From NCBI RefSeq assembly GCF_029227915.1, contig NC_079887.1, forward strand, positions 3,534,001 to 3,598,000: a stretch of 64,000 nucleotides of DNA. The letters are read 5' to 3'. The translations under genes were made by a program, and so were the position numbers. Of this stretch, positions 1-11,558 are shown one piece after another (the first letter of the stretch is position 1; each line of letters begins with the position of its first letter). The stretch comes from Hydractinia symbiolongicarpus (Eukaryota > Cnidaria > Hydrozoa > Anthoathecata > Hydractiniidae). The notes beneath the pieces are model-generated. The model was given only the letters and a program-made list of their open reading frames with translations, was not told the origin of the DNA and searched no databases.

Positions 1-104
1 AAACAACAAGTCTCATGGGCTTTAGTAGTGAAATAATAATTTAAAAAATCGTTCGGCAAATGAGTTTACTCCCTGGGTACTTTCTTTATATACATTCAAC
101 TATA

Positions 105-117
105 CGGGCCAAGCCCG
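105..117. other. GC hairpin in the satellite monomer
   Basis: CGGGC (105-109) and GCCCG (113-117) form a perfect 5-bp inverted repeat around the 3-base spacer caa. It is present in monomer types reading gggccaagcccg. It is weakened in types reading gggccgagtccg (one G-T pair) and gggacaagcccg (one mismatch), so it is a type-specific rather than universal element. Confidence 0.6.
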
Positions 118-138
118 GGATTTACGGGAAATCGCGGG
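106..138 (+). other. Four GGG runs at about 10-bp spacing
   Basis: GGG runs start at 106, 117, 126 and 136, giving spacings of 11, 9 and 10 bp and intervening loops of 8, 6 and 7 bases. The four-run version occurs in types reading cgcggg. Types reading gcagg or gcgag lose the fourth run. This could reflect rotational nucleosome phasing or an extended-loop G-quadruplex candidate on the strand shown; the sequence cannot distinguish them. Confidence 0.6.
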
Positions 139-210
139 TTTTCGTTTGCCGGCAATTAAACTTCTTTTATTCAGCGTCTCATCAAAAATGAAAACACTTT
201 TGAAAACTAC

Positions 211-413
211 AAGTCTCATTGGCTTTAGTGGTGAAATAATAATTTGAAAAATCGTTCGGGAAATGAGTTTACTCTCTGGTTAATTTCTTTGTATACTTTT
301 GACTTTACGGGCCGAGTCCGGGATTTACGGGAAATCGCAGGTTTTTGTTTGCCGGCGATTAAACTTCTTTTATTCAGCGTCTCATCAAAAATGAAAACAT
401 TTTTGAAAACTAC
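211..413 (+). repeat. Representative 203-bp satellite monomer
   Basis: This monomer is taken from one aagtctcat landmark to the next. In order it holds the variant tag near the start (ggctttagtggtg), an A/T-rich ataataattt segment, the atcgttcggg block, gagtttact, a pyrimidine-rich tttctttgtatac segment, and the GC block with phased GGG runs. The gccggc hexamer, a cttcttttattcag segment and the A/T dyad near the 3' end follow. Since 203 = 3 x 67 + 2, reading frame shifts by two bases in every copy. The length lies within the range of nucleosome repeat lengths, so one nucleosome per monomer is plausible but untested. I do not recognise the family by name. Confidence 0.95.
385..406. other. A/T-rich dyad in the satellite monomer
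   Basis: A perfect inverted repeat with 9-bp arms, TCAAAAATG (385-393) and CATTTTTGA (398-406), separated by AAAA. It recurs in every monomer type that reads catttttgaaaac. Types reading cacttttg or catttttaaa keep shorter or imperfect versions. Short dyads are common in centromeric satellites and can form hairpins or bind proteins; neither is shown here. Confidence 0.75.
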
Positions 414-1740
414 AAGTCTCATGCGTTTTAGTGGTGAAAAAATAATTTAAAAAATCGTTCGGGAAATCAATTTACTCCCTGGGTACTTTCCTTGTATACT
501 TTTGACTGTACGGGCCGAGTCCGGGATTTACGGGAAGTCGCGGGTTTTCGTTTGCCGGCAATTAAACTCCTTTTATTTAGCGTCTCATCAAAAATGAAAA
601 CATTTTTAAAAACTACAAGTCTCATGGGCTTTAGTGGTGAAATAATAATTTAAAAAATCGTTCTGGAAATGAGTTTACTCACAGGGTACTTTCTTTGTAT
701 ACATTCGACTATACGGGACAAGCCCGGGATTTACGGGAAATCGCGAGTTTTCGTTTGCCGGCGATTAACCCTCTTTCATTAAGCGTCTCATTAAAAATGA
801 AAACATTTTTGAAAACTACAAGTCTCATTCGTTCTAGTGGTGCAGAAATAATTTAAAAAATCGTTCGGGAAATCAGTTTACTCCCTGGGTACTTTCTTTG
901 TATACATTCAACTATACGGGCCAAGCCCGGGATTTACGGGAAATCGCGGTTTTTCGTTTGCCGGCAATTAAACTTTTTTTATTCAGCGTCTCATCAAAAA
1001 TGAAAACACTTTTGAAAACTACAAGTCTCATGCGTTTTAGTGGTGAAAAAATAATTCAAAAAATCGTTCGGGAAATGAGTTTTCTCCCTAGGTACTTTCT
1101 TTGTACACTTTTGACTATACGGGCCAAGCCCAGGATTTACGGAAAATCGCGGGTTTTCGTTTGCCGGCGATTAAACTTCTTTTATTCAGCGTCTCATCAA
1201 AAATGAAAACATTTTTAAAAACAACAAGTCTCATGGGCTTTAGTAGTGAAATAATAATTTAAAAAATCGTTCGGCAAATGAGTTTACTCCCTGGGTACTT
1301 TCTTTATATACATTCAACTATACGGGCCAAGCCCGGAATTTACGGGAAATCGCGGGTTTTCGTTTGCCGGCAATTAAACTTCTTTTATTCAGCGTCTCAT
1401 CAAAAATGAAAACATTTTTAAAAACTACAAGTCTCATGGGCTTTAGTGGTGAAATAATAATTTAAAAAATCGTTCTGGAAATGAGTTTACTCACAGGGCA
1501 CTTTCTTTGTATACATTCGACTATACGGGACAAGCCCGGGATTCACGAGAAATCGCGAGTTTTCGTTTGCCGGCGATTAACCCTCTTTAATTAAGCGTCT
1601 CATTAAAAATAAAAACGTTTTTGAAAACTACAAATCTCATGCGTTTCAGTGGTGAAATAATAATTTAAAAAATCGTTCGGCAAATGAGTTTACTTCCTGG
1701 GTACTTTCTTTGCATACTTTTGACTATACGGGCCGAGTCC

Positions 1741-3770
1741 GGGATTTACGGGAAATCGCAGGTTTTCGGTTGCCGGCGATTAAACTTCTTTTATTCAGCG
1801 TCTCATCAAAAATGAAAACATTTTTGAAAACTACAAATCTCATGCGTTTCAGTGGTGAAAAAAAAATTTAAAAAATCGTTCGGGAAATGAGTTTACTCCC
1901 TGGGTACTTTCTTTGTATACTTTTGACTATACGGGCCGAGTCCTGGGTTTACGGGAAATGGCGGGTTTTCGTTTGCCGGCGATTAAACTCCTTTTATTCA
2001 GCGTCTCATCAAAAATGAAAACATTTTTAAAAACTACAAGTCTCATGGGCTTTAGTGGTGAAATAATAATTTAAGAAATCGTTCGGGAAATGAGTTTACT
2101 CCCTGGGTACTTTCTTTGTATACTTTTGACTATACGGGCCGAGTCCGGGATTTACGGGAAATCGCAGGTTTTCGTTTGCCGGCGATTAAACTTCTTTCAT
2201 TCAGCGTCTCATCAAAAATGAAAACATATTTGAAAACTACAAGTCTCATGCGTTTTTGTGGTGAAAAGATAATTTAAAAAATCGTTCTGGAAATGAGTTT
2301 ACTCCCTGAGTACTTTCTTTGTATACTTTTGACTATACGGGCCGAGTCTGGGATTTACGGGAAATCGCAGGTTTTTGTTTGCCGGCGATTAAACTTCTTT
2401 TATTCAGCGTCTCATCAAAAATGAAAACATTTTTGAAAACTATAAGTCTCATGCGTTTTAGTGGTGGAAAAATAATTTAAAAAATCGTTCGGGAAATGAG
2501 TTTACTCCCTGGGTACTTTCCTCGTATACTTTTGACTATACGGGCCGAGTATGGGATTAACGGGAAGTCGCGGGTTTTCGTTTGCCGGCGATTAAACTTC
2601 TTTTATTCAGCGTCTCATCAAAAAAGAAAAGATTTTTGAAAACTACAAGTCTCATGCGTTTTAGTGGTGAAAAAATAATTTAAAAAATCGTTCGGGAAAT
2701 CAGTTTACTCCCTGGGTACTTTCCTTGTATACTTTTGACTATACGGGCCGAGTTCGGGATTTACGGGAAATCGCAGGTTTTCGGTTGCTGGCGATTAAAC
2801 TTCTTTTATTCAACGTCTCATCAAAAATGAAAACATTTTTGAAAACTACAAATCTCATGCGTTTCAGTGGTGAAAAAAAAATTTAAAAAATCGTTCGGGA
2901 AATGAGTTTACTCCCTGGGTACTTTCTTTGTATACTTTTGACTATACGGGCCGAGTCCTGGGTTTACGGGAAATGGCGGGTTTTCGTTTGCCGGCGATTA
3001 AACTCCTTTTATTCAGCGTCTCATCAAAAATGAAAACATTTTTAAAAACTACAAGTCTCATGGGCTTTAGTGGTGAAATAATAATTTAAGAAATCGTTCG
3101 GGAAATGAGTTTACTCCCTGGGTACTTTCTTTGTATACTTTTGACTATACGGGCCGAGTCCGGGATTTACGGGAAATCGCAGGTTTTCGTTTGCCGGCGA
3201 TTAAACTTCTTTCATTCAGCGTCTCATCAAAAATGAAAACATATTTGAAAACTACAAGTCTCATGCGTTTTTGTGGTGAAAAGATAATTTAAAAAATCGT
3301 TCTGGAAATGAGTTTACTCCCTGAGTACTTTCTTTGTATACTTTTGACTATACGGGCCGAGTCTGGGATTTACGGGAAATCGCAGGTTTTTGTTTGCCGG
3401 CGATTAAACTTCTTTTATTCAGCGTCTCATCAAAAATGAAAACATTTTTGAAAACTATAAGTCTCATGCGTTTTAGTGGTGGAAAAATAATTTAAAAAAT
3501 CGTTCGGGAAATGAGTTTACTCCCTGGATACTTTCCTTGTATACTTTTGACTATACGGGCCGAGTATGGGATTAACGGGAAGTCGCGGGTTTTCGTTTGC
3601 CGGCGATTAAACTTCTTTTATTCAGCGTCTCATCAAAAAAGAAAAGATTTTTGAAAACTACAAGTCTCATGCGTTTTAGTGGTAAAAAAATAATTTAAAA
3701 AATCGTTCGGAAAATGAGTTTACTCCCTGGGTACTTTCTTTGTATACTTTTGACTATACGGGCCGAGTCC
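1741..3770 (+). repeat. Tandem duplication of five monomers (1,015 bp)
   Basis: 1741-2755 is followed by a second copy at 2756-3770 at an offset of 1,015 bp (5 x 203). Shared private variants include tcctgggtttacgggaaatg (about 1,940 and 2,955), catatttgaaaac, and the ttaacgggaag monomer. Near-identity holds for roughly the first 950 bp and decays in the last part. The second HOR copy downstream lacks this duplication. Confidence 0.82.
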
Positions 3771-4669
3771 AGGGTTTACGGGAAATGGCGAGTTTTCGTT
3801 TGCCGGTGATTAAACTCCTGTTATTCAGCGTCTCATCAAAAATGAAAACATTTTTGAAAACTACAAGTCTCATGCGTTTTAGTGGTGAAAAAATAATTTA
3901 AAAAATCGTTCGGGAAATCAGTTTACTCCCTGGGTACTTTCCTTGTATACTTTTGACTGTACGGGCCGAGTCCGGGATTTACGGGAAGTCGCGGGTTTTC
4001 GTTTGCCGGCGATTAAACTCCTTTTATTTAGCGTCTCATCAAAAATGAAAACATTTTTAAAAACTACAAGTCTCATGGGCTTTAGTGGTGAAATAATAAT
4101 TTAAAAAATCGTTCTGGAAATGAGTTTACTCACAGGGTACTTTCTTTGTATACATTCGACTATACGGGACAAGCCCGGGATTTACGGGAAATCGCGAGTT
4201 TTCGTTTGCCGGCGATTAACCCTCTTTCATTAAGCGTCTCATTAAAAATGAAAACATTTTTGAAAACTACAAGTCTCATTCGTTCTAGTGGTGCAGAAAT
4301 AATTTAAAAAATCGTTCGGGAAATCAGTTTACTCCCTGGGTACTTTCTTTGTATACATTCAACTATACGGGCCAAGCCCGGGATTTACGGGAAATCGCGG
4401 TTTTTCGTTTGCCGGCAATTAAACTTCTTTTATTCAGCGTCTCATCAAAAATGAAAACACTTTTGAAAACTACAAGTCTCATGCGTTTTAGTGGTTAAAA
4501 AATAATTCAAAAAATCGTTCGGGAAATGAGTTTTCTGCCTAGGTACTTTCTTTGTATACTTTTGACTATACGGGCCAAGCCCGGGATTTACGGGAAATCG
4601 CGGGTTTTCGTTTGCCGGCGATTAAACTTCTTTTATTCAGCGTCTCATCAAAAATGAAAACATTTTTAA

Positions 4670-7436
4670 AAACAACAAGTCTCATGGGCTTTAGTAGTGA
4701 AATAATAATTTAAAAAATCGTTCGGCAAATGAGTTTACTCCCTGGGTACTTTCTTTATATACATTCAACTATACGGGCCAAGCCCGGGATTTACGGGAAA
4801 TCGCGGGTTTTCGTTTGCCGGCAATTAAACTTCTTTTATTCAGCGTCTCATCAAAAATGAAAACACTTTTGAAAACTACAAGTCTCATTGGCTTTAGTGG
4901 TGAAATAATAATTTGAAAAATCGTTCGGGAAATGAGTTTACTCTCTGGTTAATTTCTTTGTATACTTTTGACTTTACGGGCCGAGTCCGGGATTTACGGG
5001 AAATCGCAGGTTTTTGTTTGCCGGCGATTAAACTTCTTTTATTCAGCGTCTCATCAAAAATGAAAACATTTTTGAAAACTACAAGTCTCATGCGTTTTAG
5101 TGGTGAAAAAATAATTTAAAAAATCGTTCGGGAAATCAATTTACTCCCTGGGTACTTTCCTTGTATACTTTTGACTGTACGGGCCGAGTCCGGGATTTAC
5201 GGGAAGTCGCGGGTTTTCGTTTGCCGGCAATTAAACTCCTTTTATTTAGCGTCTCATCAAAAATGAAAACATTTTTAAAAACTACAAGTCTCATGGGCTT
5301 TAGTGGTGAAATAATAATTTAAAAAATCGTTCTGGAAATGAGTTTACTCACAGGGTACTTTCTTTGTATACATTCGACTATACGGGACAAGCCCGGGATT
5401 TACGGGAAATCGCGAGTTTTCGTTTGCCGGCGATTAACCCTCTTTCATTAAGCGTCTCATTAAAAATGAAAACATTTTTGAAAACTACAAGTCTCATTCG
5501 TTCTAGTGGTGCAGAAATAATTTAAAAAATCGTTCGGGAAATCAGTTTACTCCCTGGGTACTTTCTTTGTATACATTCAACTATACGGGCCAAGCCCGGG
5601 ATTTACGGGAAATCGCGGTTTTTCGTTTGCCGGCAATTAAACTTTTTTTATTCAGCGTCTCATCAAAAATGAAAACACTTTTGAAAACTACAAGTCTCAT
5701 GCGTTTTAGTGGTGAAAAAATAATTCAAAAAATCGTTCGGGAAATGAGTTTTCTCCCTAGGTACTTTCTTTGTACACTTTTGACTATACGGGCCAAGCCC
5801 GGGATTTACGGAAAATCGCGGGTTTTCGTTTGCCGGCGATTAAACTTCTTTTATTCAGCGTCTCATCAAAAATGAAAACATTTTTAAAAACAACAAGTCT
5901 CATGGGCTTTAGTAGTGAAATAATAATTTAAAAAATCGTTCGGCAAATGAGTTTACTCCCTGGGTACTTTCTTTATATACATTCAACTATACGGGCCAAG
6001 CCCGGAATTTACGGGAAATCGCGGGTTTTCGTTTGCCGGCAATTAAACTTCTTTTATTCAGCGTCTCATCAAAAATGAAAACATTTTTAAAAACTACAAG
6101 TCTCATGGGCTTTAGTGGTGAAATAATAATTTAAAAAATCGTTCTGGAAATGAGTTTACTCACAGGGCACTTTCTTTGTATACATTCGACTATACGGGAC
6201 AAGCCCGGGATTCACGAGAAATCGCGAGTTTTCGTTTGCCGGCGATTAACCCTCTTTAATTAAGCGTCTCATTAAAAATGAAAACGTTTTTGAAAACTAC
6301 AAATCTCATGCGTTTCAGTGGTGAAATAATAATTTAAAAAATCGTTCGGCAAATGAGTTTACTTCCTGGGTACTTTCTTTGCATACTTTTGACTATACGG
6401 GCCGAGTCCGGGATTTACGGGAAATCGCAGGTTTTCGGTTGCCGGCGATTAAACTTCTTTTATTCAGCGTCTCATCAAAAATGAAAACATTTTTGAAAAC
6501 TACAAATCTCATGCGTTTCAGTGGTGAAAAAAAAATTTAAAAAATCGTTCCGGAAATGAGTTTACTCCCTGGGTACTTTCTTTGTATACTTTTGACTATA
6601 CGGGCCGAGTCCTGGGTTTACGGGAAATGGCGGGTTTTCGTTTGCCGGCGATTAAACTCCTTTTATTCAGCGTCTCATCAAAAATGAAAACATTTTTAAA
6701 AACTACAAGTCTCATGGGCTTTAGTGGTGAAATAATAATTTAAGAAATCGTTCGGGAAATGAGTTTACTCCCTGGGTACTTTCTTTGTATACTTTTGACT
6801 ATACGGGCCGAGTCCGGGATTTACGGGAAATCGCAGGTTTTCGTTTGCCGGCGATTAAACTTCTTTCATTCAGCGTCTCATCAAAAATGAAAACATATTT
6901 GAAAACTACAAGTCTCATGCGTTTTTGTGGTGAAAAGATAATTTAAAAAATCGTTCTGGAAATGAGTTTACTCCCTGAGTACTTTCTTTGTATACTTTTG
7001 ACTATACGGGCCGAGTCTGGGATTTACGGGAAATCGCAGGTTTTTGTTTGCCGGCGATTAAACTTCTTTTATTCAGCGTCTCATCAAAAATGAAAACATT
7101 TTTGAAAACTATAAGTCTCATGCGTTTTAGTGGTGGAAAAATAATTTAAAAAATCGTTCGGGAAATGAGTTTACTCCCTGGGTACTTTCCTTGTATACTT
7201 TTGACTATACGGGCCGAGTATGGGATTAACGGGAAGTCGCGGGTTTTCGTTTGCCGGCGATTAAACTTCTTTTATTCAGCGTCTCATCAAAAAAGAAACG
7301 ATTTTTGAAAACTACAAGTCTCATGCGTTTTAGTGGTGAAAAAATAATTTAAAAAATCGTTCGGGAAATCAGTTTACTCCCTGGGTACTTTCCTTGTATA
7401 CTTTTGACTATACGGGCCGAGTTCGGGATTTACGGG
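4670..7436 (+). repeat. HOR copy 2, matching 1-2,767
   Basis: This segment matches 1-2,767 at an offset of 4,669 with only scattered substitutions. The match breaks within a monomer: copy 1 reads gggaaatcgcagg near 2,768, while copy 2 reads gggaagtcgcggg near 7,437. That marks a recombination or duplication boundary. Confidence 0.82.
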
Positions 7437-10400
7437 AAGTCGCGGGTTTTCGTTTGCCGGCGATTAAACTTCTTTTATTCAGCGTCTCATCAAAAATGAA
7501 AACATTTTTAAAAACTACAAGTCTCATGGGCTTTAGTGGAGAAATAATAATTCAAAAAATCGTTCGGGTAATGAGTTTACTCCCTGGGTACTTTTTTTGT
7601 ATAATTTTGACTATACGGGCCGAGTCAGGGATTTACGGGAAATCGCAGGTTTTCGTTTGCCGGCGATTAAACTCCTTTTATTTAGCGTCTCATCAAAAAT
7701 GAAAACGATTTTAAAAACTACAAGTGTCATGGGCTTTAGTGGTGAAATAATAATTTAAAAAATCGTTCTGGAAATGAGTTTACTCCCTGGGTAGTTTCTT
7801 TGTATACTTTTGACTATACGGGCCGAGTCCGGGATTTACGGGAAATCGCAGGTTTTTGTTTGCCGGCGATTAAACTTCTTTTATTCAGCGTCTCATAAAA
7901 AATGAAAACATTTTTGAAAACTACAAGTCTCATGCGTTTTAGTGGTAAAAAATAATTTAAAAAATCGTTCGGGAAATCAGTTTACTCCCTGGGTACTTTG
8001 CTTGTATACTTTTGACTATACGGGCCGAGTCCGGGATTTACGGGAAGTCGCGGGTTTTCGTTTGCCGGCGATTAAACTCCTTTTATTTAGCGTCTCATCA
8101 AAAATGAAAACATTTTTAAAAACTACAAGTCTCATGGGCTTTAGTGGTGAAATAATAATTTAAAAAATCGTTCTGGAAATGAGTTTACTCACAGAGTACT
8201 TTCTTTGTATACATTCGACTATACGGGACAAGCCCGGGATTTACGGGAAATCGCGAGTTTTCGTTTGCCGGCGATTAACCCTCTTTCATTAAGCGTCTCA
8301 TTAAAAATGAAAACATTTTTGAAAACTACAAGTCTCATTTGTTCTAGTGGTGCAGAAATAATTTAAAAAATCGTTCGGGAAATCAGTTTACTCCCTGGGT
8401 ACTTTCTTTATATACATTCAACTATACGGGCCAAGCCCGGGATTTACGAGAAATCGCGGGTTTTCGTTTGCCGGCAATTAAACTTCTTTTATTTAGCGTC
8501 TCATTAAAAATGAAAACACTTTTGAAAACTACAAGTCTCATGCGTTTTAGTGGTGAAAAAATAATTCAAAAATCGTTCGGGAAATGAGTTTTCTTCCTAG
8601 GTACTTTCTTTGTATACTTTTGACTATACGGGCCAAGCCCGGGATTTACGGGAAATCGCGGGTTTTCGTTTGCCGGCGATTAAACGTCTTTTATTCAGCG
8701 TCTCATCAAAAATGAAAACATTTTTAAAAACAACAAGTCTTATGGGCTTTAGTAGTGAAATAATAATTTAAAAAATCGTTGGGCAAATGAGTTTACTCCC
8801 TGGGTACTTTCTTTATATACATTCAACTATACGGGCCAAGCCCGGGATTTACGGGAAATCGCGGGTTTTCGTTTGCCGGCAATTAAACTTCTTTTATTCA
8901 GCGTCTCATCAAAAATGAAAACACTTTTGAAAACTACAAGTCTCATTGGCTTTAGTGGTGAAATAATAATTTGAAAAATCGTTCGGGAAATGAGTTTACT
9001 CTCTGGTTAATTTCTTTGTATACTTTTGACTTTACGGGCCGAGTCCGGGATTTACGGGAAATCGCAGGTTTTTGTTTGCCGGCGATTAAACTTCTTTTAT
9101 TCAGCGTCTCATCAAAAATGAAAACATTTTTAAAAACTACAAGTCTCATGGGCTTTAGTGGTGAAATAATAATTTAAGAAATCGTTCGGGAAATGAGTTT
9201 ACTCCCTGGGTACTTTCTTTGTATACTTTTGACTATACGGGCCGAGTCCGGGATTTACGGGAAATCGCAGGTTTTCGTTTGCCGGCGATTAAACTTCTTT
9301 CATTCAGCGTCTCATCAAAAATGAAAACATATTTGAAAACTACAAGTCTCATGCGTTTTTGTGGTGAAAAGATAATTTAAAAAATCGTTCTGGAAATGAG
9401 TTTACTCCCTGAGTACTTTCTTTGTATACTTTTGACTATACGGGCCGAGTCTGGGATTTACGGGAAATCGCAGGTTTTTGTTTGCCGGCGATTAAACTTC
9501 TTTTATTCAGCGTCTCATCAAAAATGAAAACATTTTTGAAAACTATAAGTCTCATGCGTTTTAGTGGTGGAAAAATAATTTAAAAAATCGTTCGGGAAAT
9601 GAGTTTACTCCCTGGGTACTTTCCTTGTATACTTTTGACTATACGGGCCGAGTATGGGATTAACGGGAAGTCGCGGGTTTTCGTTTGCCGGCGATTAAAC
9701 TTCTTTTATTCAGCGTCTCATCAAAAAAGAAACGATTTTTGAAAACTACAAGTCTCATGCGTTTTAGTGGTGAAAAAATAATTTAAAAAATCGTTCGGGA
9801 AATCAGTTTACTCCCTGGGTACTTTCCTTGTATACTTTTGACTATACGGGCCGAGTTCGGGATTTACGGGAAGTCGCGGGTTTTCGTTTGCCGGCGATTA
9901 AACTTCTTTTATTCAGCGTCTCATCAAAAATGAAAACATTTTTAAAAACTACAAGTCTCATGGGCTTTAGTGGAGAAATAATAATTCAAAAAATCGTTCG
10001 GGTAATGAGTTTACTCCCTGGGTACTTTTTTTGTATAATTTTGACTATACGGGCCGAGTCAGGGATTTACGGGAAATCGCAGGTTTTCGTTTGCCGGCGA
10101 TTAAACTCCTTTTATTTAGCGTCTCATCAAAAATGAAAACGATTTTAAAAACTACAAGTGTCATGGGCTTTAGTGGTGAAATAATAATTTAAAAAATCGT
10201 TCTGGAAATGAGTTTACTCCCTGGGTAGTTTCTTTGTATACTTTTGACTATACGGGCCGAGTCCGGGATTTACGGGAAATCGCAGGTTTTTGTTTGCCGG
10301 CGATTAAACTTCTTTTATTCAGCGTCTCATAAAAAATGAAAACATTTTTGAAAACTACAAGTCTCATGCGTTTTAGTGGTAAAAAATAATTTAAAAAATC

Positions 10401-11558
10401 GTTCGGGAAATCAGTTTACTCCCTGGGTACTTTGCTTGTATACTTTTGACTATACGGGCCGAGTCCGGGATTTACGGGAAGTCGCGGGTTTTCGTTTGCC
10501 GGCGATTAAACTCCTTTTATTTAGCGTCTCATCAAAAATGAAAACATTTTTAAAAACTACAAGTCTCATGGGCTTTAGTGGTGAAATAATAATTTAAAAA
10601 ATCGTTCTGGAAATGAGTTTACTCACAGAGTACTTTCTTTGTATACATTCGACTATACGGGACAAGCCCGGGATTTACGGGAAATCGCGAGTTTTCGTTT
10701 GCCGGCGATTAACCCTCTTTCATTAAGCGTCTCATTAAAAATGAAAACATTTTTGAAAACTACAAGTCTCATTTGTTCTAGTGGTGCAGAAATAATTTAA
10801 AAAATCGTTCGGGAAATCAGTTTACTCCCTGGGTACTTTCTTTATATACATTCAACTATACGGGCCAAGCCCGGGATTTACGAGAAATCGCGGGTTTTCG
10901 TTTGCCGGCAATTAAACTTCTTTTATTTAGCGTCTCATTAAAAATGAAAACACTTTTGAAAACTACAAGTCTCATGCGTTTTAGTGGTGAAAAAATAATT
11001 CAAAAATCGTTCGGGAAATGAGTTTTCTTCCTAGGTACTTTCTTTGTATACTTTTGACTATACGGGCCAAGCCCGGGATTTACGGGAAATCGCGGGTTTT
11101 CGTTTGCCGGCGATTAAACGTCTTTTATTCAGCGTCTCATCAAAAATGAAAACATTTTTAAAAACAACAAGTCTTATGGGCTTTAGTAGTGAAATAATAA
11201 TTTAAAAAATCGTTGGGCAAATGAGTTTACTCCCTGGGTACTTTCTTTATATACATTCAACTATACGGGCCAAGCCCGGGATTTACGGGAAATCGCGGGT
11301 TTTCGTTTGCCGGCAATTAAACTTCTTTTATTCAGCGTCTCATCAAAAATGAAAACACTTTTGAAAACTACAAGTCTCATTGGCTTTAGTGGTGAAATAA
11401 TAATTTGAAAAATCGTTCGGGAAATGAGTTTACTCTCTGGTTAATTTCTTTGTATACTTTTGACTTTACGGGCCGAGTCCGGGATTTACGGGAAATCGCA
11501 GGTTTTTGTTTGCCGGCGATTAAACTTCTTTTATTCAGCGTCTCATCAAAAATGAAAA
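6691..11558 (+). repeat. 12-monomer HOR in tandem (2 x 2,434 bp)
   Basis: 6691-9124 is repeated at 9125-11558 with near-identity at an offset of 2,434 bp (12 x 203 minus 2). The 2-bp deficit is carried by both copies, for example in the monomer reading caaaaatcgttcgg near 8,569 and 11,003. Shared private variants include tttgcttgtatac, aagtgtcatggg and cgttgggcaaatg. After 11,558 the array switches to the monomer order seen after 5,058, so the junction is visible. Confidence 0.88.

Larger units (their letters stand above)
1..4669 (+). repeat. 23-monomer HOR unit, copy 1
   Basis: The sequence starting at base 1 restarts at 4670, exactly 4,669 bp (23 x 203) later, with the same monomer types and private variants. 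Examples are the gaaaaatcgttcgg monomer near 245 and 4914, and the ttaatttctttg variant at about 280 and 4950. Correspondence is near-exact from 1-2,767 to 4,670-7,436. After that copy 1 continues into an extra 5-monomer duplication that copy 2 lacks, so 4,669 bp is the spacing between equivalent starts rather than a fully conserved unit. Confidence 0.85.

Noticed and set aside
225-422. 65-residue minus-strand frames starting MRLVVFK, seen many times
   Set aside because: These are the complementary reading of the same monomer, overlapping an equally open plus-strand frame. Both cannot be genes, and neither has a supported promoter or homology.
898-1206. A family of 102-residue proteins starting MYTF, repeated dozens of times
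   Set aside because: The frames lie in satellite monomers whose 203-bp length shifts frame each copy; the second half of the protein is the same DNA in another frame. Similar open frames occur on the opposite strand, and the frames open or close with one substitution. No coding constraint is visible.
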